Below, one piece after another: positions 1-7,087 of a DNA stretch of 12,778 nt (positions are counted from its first letter, which is position 1; every line of letters starts with the position of its first letter). This stretch comes from Microthrixaceae bacterium (GTDB lineage Bacteria > Actinomycetota > Acidimicrobiia > Acidimicrobiales > Acidimicrobilacustridaceae). The DNA lies in contig JAHFUU010000022.1 of assembly GCA_023264915.1 (NCBI GenBank), forward strand, positions 1 through 12,778, read 5' to 3'. Under the pieces are notes generated by a model. The model searched no databases, was not told where the DNA came from, and saw only the letters and a list, made by a program, of their open reading frames with translations. A program made the translations under genes and the position numbers.

Positions 1-1
1 G

Positions 2-2431
2 ACGGCCCCCGATCACGGCCTCGTGCTCCTCGACGGGGTCGATCTCGTGCGCATGCCCGCAGACGAGCGGGCCCGCCGTGGCGTGGCCCGCTCGTTCCAG
101 GACGCGCGCCTGTATCCCGCGCTCACCGTCGAGGAGACCCTCGCCGTGGCACTCGACCGCTGGCTGCCGGTGAAGTACCCATTCCGTGCAGCAGTCCGCA
201 GCGGGCGTGAGCGCGAGGTCGAGCGCGAGGTCCACGAGAGGGTCGAAGAGCTGGTGGAGCTCCTCGGGCTCGGGCGCTTCAAGACCTCCTTCGTCCATGA
301 GCTGTCGACGGGCACCAGGCGAATCGTCGACCTCGGTTGCGTTCTGGCTCACCACCCGACGGTCGTGCTCTTGGATGAGCCCTCCAGCGGGATCGCCCAG
401 CGTGAGTCCGAGGCATTGGCCCCGCTCTTGCTGCGGGTGCGTGACGTCCTGGGGGCGACGGTGCTCGTGGTCGAGCACGACATGGCCCTCGTCAGCTCCA
501 TAGCGGACCGTCTCGTCGCATTGGACCAGGGCCGTGTCGTGGCACAAGGCCCCCCTCGGGAAGTCCTCGAGCACCCTGCGGTGATCTCGTCCTACCTGGG
601 CGGCCCCGACCCGGTGCTCGATCCCGCGACCGCCAGCGGGTCGCCGGCTGCGGTGGGCGAGGCCACCGGCGGCTCCCTCGCGGCCGATGACGGCGCCGGG
701 GGCAACGACGACCGGCCACCGATGTTGGTCGCCGGGGGCAGCCGCCCACGTTGGCGGACCGCGGCGGCCGCCATAGCCGCTGTGATCGCCGTGATCGCTG
801 TGGTCGTCGTGGGCGGTGCGGGGCGCAACGCGTCCTCTACCTACACACCGACTGTCGCAGAGCGAGCCAAGGTGCCGGCCAAGAGCGTGGTTCCTCCCAT
901 CTACTCCGAGACCCAGGGTGCCCAGCGCGAAGAGACCCCGTGGGTGGACAACTGCGACCCGGCCACTGGGCGCATCAAGATGCCATCGGTCTACGCGCCG
1001 CCCTGTGTCCCCAAGTTCGAGGGGGACAACGGCGGTGCGACGTCGCTGGGCGTCACCTCGGACACGATCAAGCTGGCCGTCTATGAACCCAAGGGCGCCA
1101 ACGATGCTCGGGCACTTCTGGAGAACGTCCTGGACGATCCCAACGCTGTGGCAGAGACCGGCAATCGGTACGTGGACATGTTCAACGACCTCTTCGAGAC
1201 CTACGGCCGCAAGGTCGAGATCGTGAGGTTCCAGGCCTCGGGCAACATGGACGACGAGGTCGCGGCCCGCGCGGATGCCATCAAGCTGGCCACCGAGGTC
1301 AAGCCCTTCGCTTCGATCGGTGGCCCGCCGCTGACGGTTGCCTATGCCGAGGAGCTGGCAACCAGGGGCATCATGTGCATCGAGTGCGGGCTCTCGGACC
1401 CGGACTCGTCCTTCCAGCGCAACGCGCCGTTCATGTGGGGGCCGTTGCCGACCCCCGAGGAGTTCCTCCTGAGCGTGGGGGACTACCTGTTCAACCGGGT
1501 GGTCAAGCGCCCCGCCTCGTTTGCCGGCGACGAGCAGATGCGCAACAAGGAGCGTGTCTTCGGAACCGTGCACTTCGAGCAGAAGGTGCCCGTGTTCGCC
1601 GAGCTCGAGAATCTCGTGAACCAGATCGGTGAGGCCCGCGGGTTCAAGCCGGCGGCGAGCGAGACCTACACCTTCGAGCTCGAGAAGATGCCCGAGCGGG
1701 CCACCACCATCGTCGCCAAGATGAAGCAGGCGGGCGTCACCACCGTCATCTTCCTGGGTGATCCCCTGATGCCCATCTACCTGACCAAGGCAGCCACCGA
1801 GCAGGACTACTACCCCGAATGGATCGTGACCGGCACGGTCCTCACCGACACGACCGTGTTCGGCCGGCGGTACGACCAGGGTCAGTGGCGCCACGCGTTC
1901 GGGCTGTCAGTGCTTCCGGTGCAGACCCGCCACGAGATGGGAGAGGCGTGGCGCATGCACCAGTGGTACTTCGGGAGTCCGCCGGCCGCCGTCAACACGA
2001 GCCAGCTCATCTACCAGGCGATCAACCTGTTCTTCCTGGGCGTGCACCTCGCGGGCGCGAACCTCCGGCCCGAGACGTTCCGCGACGGCTTGTTCCACTA
2101 CCCGGCCTCTGGGGGCGGCCCGACGACTCCACGTATCAGCTTCGGGCACAACGGCTTGTACATCTCCGAGGACCTCGGCAAGCGAACCGACTACCTGGGC
2201 GTGGACGACATGACCGAGATCTGGTGGGACGCCGAAGCGATCGGGCCAGATGAGACCGGCAAGTACGGAACCGGCATGTGGAGATATGCCAACAGCGGTG
2301 TCCGATACCTTCCAGGTGACATGCCCAAGACCGACACCGACGCCTTCCGCAAGGACGGGTCAGTGCTGCTGTACGACCAGCTTCCTGACCGGGATGTCCC
2401 GCCCCAGTACCCCTCGCCCCACAAGGGCTGA
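2..2431 (+). CDS. ABC ATPase fused to membrane-anchored substrate-binding domain (5' partial)
   Basis: The frame is open from the first bases, so the gene starts upstream; Walker A lies outside the window. Numbering from base 2, residues 1-205 are the rest of a LivG-type (branched-chain amino acid class) ABC ATPase: Q-loop FQDARLYPALT near 32-42, signature LSTGTRR near 101-107 (a departure from LSGGQ), Walker B VVLLDEP near 121-127 with its glutamate, and H-loop VEHDM near 157-161. A Gly/Ala/Asp-rich linker follows, then one hydrophobic helix near 251-271 preceded by RPRWR, which predicts cytoplasmic N-side and outside C-side. The remaining ~530 residues resemble a periplasmic-binding-protein fold (SLGVTSDTIKLAVYEP; GVTTVIFLGDP), with cysteine pairs near 318/335 and 459/462. 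The inferred role is import of a small organic solute; the substrate is unknown. The permease is presumably upstream. The GTG at 23 is an internal codon, not a credible start. The family calls are firm; the arrangement is unusual. Confidence 0.88.
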   Translation, partial: TAPDHGLVLLDGVDLVRMPADERARRGVARSFQDARLYPALTVEETLAVALDRWLPVKYPFRAAVRSGREREVEREVHERVEELVELLGLGRFKTSFVHELSTGTRRIVDLGCVLAHHPTVVLLDEPSSGIAQRESEALAPLLLRVRDVLGATVLVVEHDMALVSSIADRLVALDQGRVVAQGPPREVLEHPAVISSYLGGPDPVLDPATASGSPAAVGEATGGSLAADDGAGGNDDRPPMLVAGGSRPRWRTAAAAIAAVIAVIAVVVVGGAGRNASSTYTPTVAERAKVPAKSVVPPIYSETQGAQREETPWVDNCDPATGRIKMPSVYAPPCVPKFEGDNGGATSLGVTSDTIKLAVYEPKGANDARALLENVLDDPNAVAETGNRYVDMFNDLFETYGRKVEIVRFQASGNMDDEVAARADAIKLATEVKPFASIGGPPLTVAYAEELATRGIMCIECGLSDPDSSFQRNAPFMWGPLPTPEEFLLSVGDYLFNRVVKRPASFAGDEQMRNKERVFGTVHFEQKVPVFAELENLVNQIGEARGFKPAASETYTFELEKMPERATTIVAKMKQAGVTTVIFLGDPLMPIYLTKAATEQDYYPEWIVTGTVLTDTTVFGRRYDQGQWRHAFGLSVLPVQTRHEMGEAWRMHQWYFGSPPAAVNTSQLIYQAINLFFLGVHLAGANLRPETFRDGLFHYPASGGGPTTPRISFGHNGLYISEDLGKRTDYLGVDDMTEIWWDAEAIGPDETGKYGTGMWRYANSGVRYLPGDMPKTDTDAFRKDGSVLLYDQLPDRDVPPQYPSPHKG

Positions 2432-2466
2432 ACCGGACCAGCGAGTGGTCGAGCGTGGCCCTCCAG

Positions 2467-2486
2467 GCACGCACGCACGCACGCAC
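2467..2486. repeat. GCAC tetranucleotide repeat, five units
   Basis: Five perfect GCAC units lie between the ABC fusion gene stop and the 16-bp array. The tract is short and non-coding. No function can be read from it. Confidence 0.8.
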
Positions 2487-2534
2487 ACGTTGGCTCCCGG
2501 CGCCAGCGGTCTGGCTCAGGTGCAGCGGTGAGCC

Positions 2535-2630
2535 TCAGGTGCCGGGTCGGTCAGGTGCCGGGTCGGTCAGGTGCCGGGTCGGTCAGGTGCCGGGTCGGTC
2601 AGGTGCCGGGTCCGTCAGGTGCCGGGCTCG
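2535..2630. repeat. 16-bp tandem repeat array, six units, overlapping the tetR 3' end
   Basis: The unit TCAGGTGCCGGGTCGG is repeated six times head to tail at 2535, 2551, 2567, 2583, 2599 and 2615. The first four copies are identical, the fifth differs at one base, and the sixth diverges in its last bases. The sixth unit is coding: its TCA (2615-2617) is the TGA stop of the minus-strand tetR gene, and the rest encodes the last residues. The array therefore looks like an outward amplification of the tetR 3' terminus, repeating a minus-strand TGA once per unit. There are no unique spacers, so it is not CRISPR. It lies between two convergent genes. Confidence 0.92.
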
Positions 2631-3262
2631 AGCCCTGATGCGAGGAGGCGGAAGCTCTCCCCAGCCTGGTTCCACGGGTCGGCGTGGCCCGGGTCGGCCA
2701 CCCACACCTGGAACACCGCGTAGATGGCCGAGACGACCGCGTTCGCGATCAGCCTCGGCAACAGGTCTGTGGGCTCCTGGCCCAGCCGGGCAGCGAAGTC
2801 CACAGCGAGCCGCTGGGTCACGGTGGAGACATGGAGGAAGAAGTGGCCGCTCAGGTTGGGGTTCTCGGCGAGGAGCTTGAACTCCAGGCGTTGCTCGGTG
2901 GTCGGGACGAGTGTCAGCGCACCAGGGGTCTCCATGACGGCCATGCACGCCGCCAGGGGCAGCTCGTCGGGCGGGCGCTGCTCGAGGGCCTCGACGACGC
3001 CGTCGATCCTCGCATTCACGCCTGACAGGGCCAGGTCCTCCTTGGTGGAGAAGTAGCGGAAGAAGGTCGCCTCGGAGACGTCCGCGCGCTCGGCTATGTC
3101 TGCGATCCGCGTGTCGCGGTAGCCCTTGGCCGAGAACAGTGCGAGCGCGGCTTGCTGTATCGCCTCGCGCGTCTGTTGCTTCTTGCGCTCGCGGCGCCCC
3201 AGTGGATCCTCGGGCGACGGCTCGTCGACCTCACGGGATCGGGTTCCCTTTGAAGCTGCCAT
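2615..3262 (-). CDS. TetR/AcrR-family transcriptional regulator
   Basis: The protein has 215 residues, the normal TetR length. After a charged ~25-residue N-terminal extension comes the family DNA-binding domain: TREAIQQAALALFSAKGY (31-48) and the helix-turn-helix with TRIADIAERADVSEATFFRYF at about 51-71, then STKEDLAL. The C-terminal half is a helical ligand-binding and dimerisation domain of the usual low conservation; its ligand cannot be told. The ATG at 3262 has an AAGGA Shine-Dalgarno sequence (TCCTT at 3271-3275 on the plus strand) 8 bases upstream, which supports this start. The gene is divergent from rel and convergent with the ABC fusion gene. It probably represses itself and a neighbour through the palindrome at 3414-3430 (inference). 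Its last codons and stop form the final unit of the 16-bp tandem array. Confidence 0.93.
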   Translation of the reverse strand: MAASKGTRSREVDEPSPEDPLGRRERKKQQTREAIQQAALALFSAKGYRDTRIADIAERADVSEATFFRYFSTKEDLALSGVNARIDGVVEALEQRPPDELPLAACMAVMETPGALTLVPTTEQRLEFKLLAENPNLSGHFFLHVSTVTQRLAVDFAARLGQEPTDLLPRLIANAVVSAIYAVFQVWVADPGHADPWNQAGESFRLLASGLEPGT

Positions 3263-3298
3263 GGGTCACGTCCTTGGTGGGCCGATTGGGAGGGGGCC

Positions 3299-3380
3299 GT
3301 CACTGGACCCGGTCACTGGACCGTCACTGGACCGGTCACTGGACCGGTCGCTGGACCGGTCACCCGATCCGTCTGGACCC
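3299..3380. repeat. 12-bp tandem repeat array with internal dyad, tetR-rel intergenic
   Basis: GTCACTGGACC occurs four times perfectly (3299, 3312, 3323, 3335) and once with one change (3347, GTCGCTGGACC). Degenerate remnants continue to about 3380. Spacing is 13, 11, 12 and 12 bases, near one helical turn. Where a G precedes the unit it forms the dyad GGTC-ACTG-GACC, and ACCGGT at the junctions is itself palindromic. The array sits in the tetR leader or promoter region. It could be a clustered protein-binding site or neutral slippage. Confidence 0.88.
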
Positions 3381-3393
3381 CTGTGATCGTTCA

Positions 3394-3430
3394 TTGGTGA
3401 TGGTCACTCACAACTGATAGTAGCTATCAG
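3394..3430. promoter_or_regulatory. Perfect 17-bp inverted repeat (candidate TetR operator) with overlapping promoter-like hexamers
   Basis: CTGATAG (3414-3420), spacer TAG, then CTATCAG (3424-3430) is an exact inverted repeat in an AT-rich patch between divergent tetR and rel. Length and symmetry match a TetR-dimer operator. On the plus strand, TTGGTG (3394-3399), 16 bases, then GATAGT (3416-3421) could be a promoter toward rel. On the minus strand TACTAT (plus-strand 3417-3422) could be a -10 toward tetR. Binding here would affect both. The symmetry is certain; the function is inference. Confidence 0.6.
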
Positions 3431-3498
3431 ATTACCGGGTTGCCACCACCCCGACCTGTCCCTGGGTGGCGCTCCGAAGCTCCCGGGGCACCGGCGGG

Positions 3499-3504
3499 TA
3501 GGCT
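3499..3504 (+). promoter_or_regulatory. -10 hexamer TAGGCT for leaderless rel transcription
   Basis: TAGGCT fits the actinobacterial TANNNT -10 pattern and ends 8 bases before the rel ATG, so a transcript would start at or beside the A of the start codon. No Shine-Dalgarno sequence precedes the ATG, and hisS and rarA show the same arrangement. No clear -35 is visible. Confidence 0.55.
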
Positions 3505-3512
3505 GGCCAGAG

Positions 3513-5741
3513 ATGGCGACAGTTGACCGGGTGCTTCCCTGGCGGAGGCACAGCGCCCCGCCCGATGAGGAGTTGGCACCGCTTCTCGCCTTGTACCGGG
3601 AGGCGCAACCGAGGGCATCCACCGCTTTGATAGTGCGGGCCTACGAGGTTGCCAAGAAGGCCCATGAGGGCCAGGCTCGCAAGTCAGGGGAGCCCTACAT
3701 CCAGCACCCGATATCGGTGGCCAAGATCGTCGCAGAGCTCGGCCTTGACGACATCACCGTCGCGGCCGCCCTGCTGCATGACTCAGTCGAGGACACCGGG
3801 GTGTCGGTTGCCGATCTCCAAGCGGAGTTCGGCGAGGACGTCGCCGCGATAGTCGACGGCGTCACGAAGCTCGAGCGGATCCGCTTCGACTCGAAGGAGG
3901 CTCAGCAGGCCGCCACGGTGCGCAAGATGATCGTGGCGATGGCCAAGGACCTCAGGGTCCTCATCATCAAGCTCTCGGACCGCCTCCACAACATGCGGAC
4001 GCTGGCAGCGCTGCCTGCATGGAAGCAGGAGCGAACCGCCCAGGAGACCCTCGACATCTACGCGCCGCTGGCGCACCGCCTGGGCATGCAGGAGATGCGC
4101 CAGCAGCTCGAGGACCTTGCCTTCGCGGCCCTGCACCCGAAGCGCTACGCCGAGATCGACCACATGGTTGCCACGCGCTCACCCGAGCGCGAGATCTACC
4201 TGACTCAGGTGCTCGAGGATGTGCGCTCGCGGTTGCGCGAGCTCCGGATCCCTGCCGAGGTGACCGGCCGGCCGAAGCACCTCTGGAGCATCTACGAGAA
4301 GATGGTCGTGAAGGGCAAGGAGTTCAACGACATCTTCGACCTCGTCGGGATAAGGGTTGTGGTTCCCACAGTCAAGGACTGCTATGCGGCGCTCGGATCG
4401 ATCCATGCCACATGGAAACCGGTGCAGGGCAGGTTCAAGGACTACATCGCCATGCCCAAGTTCAACCTCTACCAGTCCCTGCACACCACGGTGGTCGGTC
4501 CGCAGGGCAAGCCCCTCGAGGTTCAGATCCGTACAGCCGAGATGCACCAGCGCTCTGAGTTCGGGGTTGCCGCCCACTGGAACTATAAGGACAACCACGC
4601 GTCCTCTGGGGACCTGGCCTGGCTGAACAGGATCGTCGACTGGCAGTCAGAGACCTCTGACCCAGGCGAGTTCATGTCCAAGCTCAAGATCGATCTCGAG
4701 CAGGACGAGGTGTTCGTGTTCACGCCCAAGGGGCGTGTCGTAACGCTTCCCCAAGGCGCCACGCCCGTCGATTTCGCCTATGCGATCCACACCGAGGTGG
4801 GCCATTCCTGCATCGGTGCCCGCATGGACGGCCGGCTGGTCCCGCTGGACACGCGACTCGGCAGTGGCGACACGGTCGAGATCTTCACCTCCAAGGTCGA
4901 GGGAGCTGGCCCCTCGCGGGACTGGCTCAAGTACGTCGCGACTCACAGGGCCGAGACCAAGATCAAGCAGTGGTACTCCCGCGAGCGCCGCGAGGATGCG
5001 ATCGGCGCCGGCAACGAGGAGCTCATCAAGGCCCTGCGGCGCGAAGGTCTCCCGGTCCAGAAGATCTCCCAGGGCAAGGTCCTCGACGAGGTTGCAGTGG
5101 GCCTGAACTACCTCAACCTCGACGCTCTCAAGGCCGCCATCGGCGAGAAGCACGTGTCGGGAAAGTCAGTCGCCCAGCGCGTGCGCAAGCTGCTCGAGCA
5201 AGGCGAGCCCGGCCAGGAGGAGCAGCTGCCGATAACGGTCCGAGAGCCCACACGCACGCGCAACCGCCGGCATATGCACAATCACGGTGTCCACGTCGAA
5301 GGCCTCGACGATCTGATGGTTCGGCTCTCGCGGTGCTGCACCCCTGTGCCGGGTGACGACATCATGGGCTTCGTAACTCGGGGCCGCGGCGTGTCGGTCC
5401 ACCGCACCGACTGCGCGAACGGAGCGTCGTTGGCCGGCAACCAGAGCGACCGCGTGATCGATGTCGAGTGGGACAGCGACAACACGGGCACCTTCGTGGC
5501 CTCCATCGAGGTCAAGGCCCTCGACAGGGCGAGGCTCCTGCGGGACGTGAGCGCAGTTCTGGCAGACGCGCACGTGAACATAATCTCCTGCAACACCCTC
5601 ACTGGTTCGGACCGCATCTCCACCATGCGGTTCGACTTCGAGCTCGCTGATGCCTCACACCTGGACTCGCTGCTGCGATCGATCAAGCGCATCGACAGCA
5701 TCTATGACGCGTTCCGCGTGCTTCCGGGCAAGGGCGGTTGA
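3513..5741 (+). CDS. rel: Bifunctional (p)ppGpp synthetase/hydrolase (RelA/SpoT family)
   Basis: This 742-residue long-form Rel makes (p)ppGpp from ATP plus GTP/GDP and hydrolyses it, setting the stringent response on the ribosome. The hydrolase domain (about 25-190) keeps its metal ligands: H65, H89-D90 with E93-D94 (HDSVEDT), and D156 in LSDRLHNMRTL. The synthetase domain (about 245-360) has GRPKHLW (252-258), FDLVGIR (275-281), the RFKD motif (307-310) typical of bifunctional enzymes, and E336 in LEVQIRT. A TGS domain follows (about 399-460, DEVFVFTPKG), then the cysteine-rich element (C608-C609 and C634 in HRTDC), then a C-terminal ACT domain (about 658-738). All domains are intact, so both activities are expected. 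The ATG has no Shine-Dalgarno sequence but has TAGGCT 8 bases upstream, which suggests leaderless translation. An SGNH lipoprotein gene follows within about 10 bases. Confidence 0.98.
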   Translation: MATVDRVLPWRRHSAPPDEELAPLLALYREAQPRASTALIVRAYEVAKKAHEGQARKSGEPYIQHPISVAKIVAELGLDDITVAAALLHDSVEDTGVSVADLQAEFGEDVAAIVDGVTKLERIRFDSKEAQQAATVRKMIVAMAKDLRVLIIKLSDRLHNMRTLAALPAWKQERTAQETLDIYAPLAHRLGMQEMRQQLEDLAFAALHPKRYAEIDHMVATRSPEREIYLTQVLEDVRSRLRELRIPAEVTGRPKHLWSIYEKMVVKGKEFNDIFDLVGIRVVVPTVKDCYAALGSIHATWKPVQGRFKDYIAMPKFNLYQSLHTTVVGPQGKPLEVQIRTAEMHQRSEFGVAAHWNYKDNHASSGDLAWLNRIVDWQSETSDPGEFMSKLKIDLEQDEVFVFTPKGRVVTLPQGATPVDFAYAIHTEVGHSCIGARMDGRLVPLDTRLGSGDTVEIFTSKVEGAGPSRDWLKYVATHRAETKIKQWYSRERREDAIGAGNEELIKALRREGLPVQKISQGKVLDEVAVGLNYLNLDALKAAIGEKHVSGKSVAQRVRKLLEQGEPGQEEQLPITVREPTRTRNRRHMHNHGVHVEGLDDLMVRLSRCCTPVPGDDIMGFVTRGRGVSVHRTDCANGASLAGNQSDRVIDVEWDSDNTGTFVASIEVKALDRARLLRDVSAVLADAHVNIISCNTLTGSDRISTMRFDFELADASHLDSLLRSIKRIDSIYDAFRVLPGKGG

Positions 5742-5751
5742 GGTTCGCCAG

Positions 5752-6711
5752 ATGCCAGACAGCGAGCGAGCCGGCGGGGCTGCACCCCTGACGCACCAGG
5801 CGGGCAGGTACCACATGCCGCTGGCGGACCGTCCGGCTCCCCGGCAGGCACGCGCACAACACACGCGGGCGCTGTTGATCGTCGCCATCTTGAGCGTCGT
5901 GGTCAGCTCGTCGTGCGGTGGTGCAGGCGACGGCACCTCCTCCGCCGCCCGCGACACCATGGCAACGACTCGACCACCAGCCACACTGCCCGCGACGAGC
6001 TCGACGCCATCGCAACCCGCGACCACCCACGCGACCGGCCCCGAAGCGAGACCAGCCGTGACCAGGCCCTCGATGCCCCAACCGTCACCGGCACTGCCTC
6101 CCGGCCCGAACAAGGCCTTCGTCCTGGGCGACTCGGTGATCCTCGGGGCCCAGGCCGAGGTGCCCCGCGCGATGGTCGGATGGGACGTGACCTTCGACGC
6201 GAAGGAGAGCCGCTTCATCTTCGGTGGCCTGGACGAGCTCAAGGACAGGGTCGCCGCCAGGCAGAAGGAGCAGGAGGCCGACAGGGACAAGGCTCGCGAG
6301 TCCGGCCAGCCCGTGCCGAGCACCACCGAGCTCACGCCTCCGACGGTCCTCGGACGGGTGGTGGTGATCCACCTGTGCACGAACTACGAGGCAACCGGGG
6401 CCTTTGCGGGCTGGATCGACAGGTACATGGCCTACCTGAAAGACGTCGAGCGCGTCGTCTGGGTGACTTGCGTCGAATGGTCGTCCGGTCAGACCGAGGC
6501 CAACAAGGCGATGAGAGGAGCCTCGGAGAGATACGGCGAGCACTACGTCGTCGCGGACTGGTCGGCCTACGCGCGGACACCCGGGTACGCCTACAACGAC
6601 GGCATCCACCTTCAAGGACCGGGCCGTGCGGCTCTGGCCGATCTCGTCGCCGCAGCCGTCGGTCCTGCCCCATCACCGGCTGGCTCGACGACCTCGAGCA
6701 CTCGCCGATGA
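5752..6711 (+). CDS. Putative SGNH/GDSL-hydrolase-like lipoprotein
   Basis: The predicted protein has 319 residues. It has a hydrophobic segment LLIVAILSVVV (41-51) ending at SSSC55, a weak lipobox, so it is probably lipid-anchored outside the membrane. A Thr/Pro/Ala-rich stalk (about 60-118) follows. The globular part starts with VLGDSVILGA (124-133; S128 in GDS, SGNH block I), has HLCTNYEATG (207-216; N211, block III-like) and ends with YNDGIHLQGPGR (281-292; D283 and H286, the block V Asp-His pair). This matches the SGNH-type domains often attached to acyltransferase-3 proteins; an esterase or O-acetyl-transfer role on envelope glycans is inference. The ATG at 5752 has GAGG (5740-5743) 8 bases upstream, overlapping the rel stop and implying co-transcription. 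The ATG at 5815, with GCAGG 6 bases upstream, gives a more usual signal-peptide length and is a real alternative. The family call is moderate. Confidence 0.75.
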   Translation: MPDSERAGGAAPLTHQAGRYHMPLADRPAPRQARAQHTRALLIVAILSVVVSSSCGGAGDGTSSAARDTMATTRPPATLPATSSTPSQPATTHATGPEARPAVTRPSMPQPSPALPPGPNKAFVLGDSVILGAQAEVPRAMVGWDVTFDAKESRFIFGGLDELKDRVAARQKEQEADRDKARESGQPVPSTTELTPPTVLGRVVVIHLCTNYEATGAFAGWIDRYMAYLKDVERVVWVTCVEWSSGQTEANKAMRGASERYGEHYVVADWSAYARTPGYAYNDGIHLQGPGRAALADLVAAAVGPAPSPAGSTTSSTRR

Positions 6712-6739
6712 CCGCACCTCCGATGAGCGCGCCCGGGGA

Positions 6740-6985
6740 TCAGGCCTTCGAGCCGGCGGGGCCGGGTTCCTCGCTGCGCATCGTGTCCATGAAGGCGCCA
6801 CCTGCGTTGATGACGGCCTTGCCGACCCGCTTTCCCACCTCGCTGCCCACGGCAGCACCGACGACGCCGCCGACGAAGGGACCGACGATCGGTATCGGGA
6901 TCATGCTTCCAAGTCGGGCACCGCCGATCGCCCCGAGACCGAGACCGGCGAACTTGCCAGCTTCCTCTTTGTCCTTCTCATCCAT
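6740..6985 (-). CDS. Small glycine-zipper protein, paralog 2
   Basis: The product has 81 residues: a charged N-terminus (MDEKDKEEAGK), a long Gly/Ala/Val segment with GxxxG and AxxxG spacing (about 12-55), and a polar tail. GPFVGGVVGAAVGSEVGKR is nearly the same as in the neighbouring gene. Glycine-zipper segments insert in or pack on membranes; the closest general description is the Gly-zipper/2TM type, and no function is known to me. The ATG at 6985 is fixed by a perfect AGGAGG 5 bases upstream; a longer reading from 7078 would be non-coding upstream of that site. It lies 102 bases downstream of its paralog, on the same strand, and converges with the SGNH gene (28 bases between stops). Confidence 0.85.
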   Translation of the reverse strand: MDEKDKEEAGKFAGLGLGAIGGARLGSMIPIPIVGPFVGGVVGAAVGSEVGKRVGKAVINAGGAFMDTMRSEEPGPAGSKA

Positions 6986-6990
6986 TGCTT

Positions 6991-6996
6991 CCTCCT
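6991..6996 (-). promoter_or_regulatory. Ribosome-binding site AGGAGG fixing the start at 6985
   Basis: CCTCCT on the plus strand reads AGGAGG on the minus strand, 5 bases ahead of the ATG. It is the strongest Shine-Dalgarno sequence seen in the window and decides the start of the small gene against the longer open frame. Confidence 0.88.
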
Positions 6997-7009
6997 GTTG
7001 TCGATCTCC

Positions 7010-7083
7010 CACTGCCAGTGCCAGCTGGCCCTGGCGGCGAGAGAGTTGCTGTTGTTCGGGTGGGTGTACACGGCGCATGCGCC
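7010..7083. promoter_or_regulatory. Palindrome-dense spacer between the glycine-zipper paralogs
   Basis: The 102-base spacer contains four perfect palindromes: CACTGCCAGTG (7010-7020), GCCAGCTGGC (7020-7029), GTGTACAC (7064-7071) and GGCGCATGCGCC (7072-7083). The last two abut directly, just past the stop of the upstream paralog. There is no T-tract, so a factor-independent terminator is not supported. They may be binding sites or leader structure for the second gene. Confidence 0.4.
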
Positions 7084-7087
7084 TTCA

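Noticed and set aside
2488..2510. Rho-independent terminator after the ABC fusion gene
   Set aside because: Only a 4-bp TGGC/GCCA stem could be drawn, with no following T-tract.
2535..2630. CRISPR array
   Set aside because: Units are 16 bp with no unique spacers and no cas genes nearby; it is a simple tandem repeat.
3299..3380. Small coding gene over the 12-bp repeats (frames rich in WTG and DRS repeats)
   Set aside because: The periodicity is 11-13 bases, not a constant multiple of three, and the frames merely translate the repeat; there is no ribosome site.
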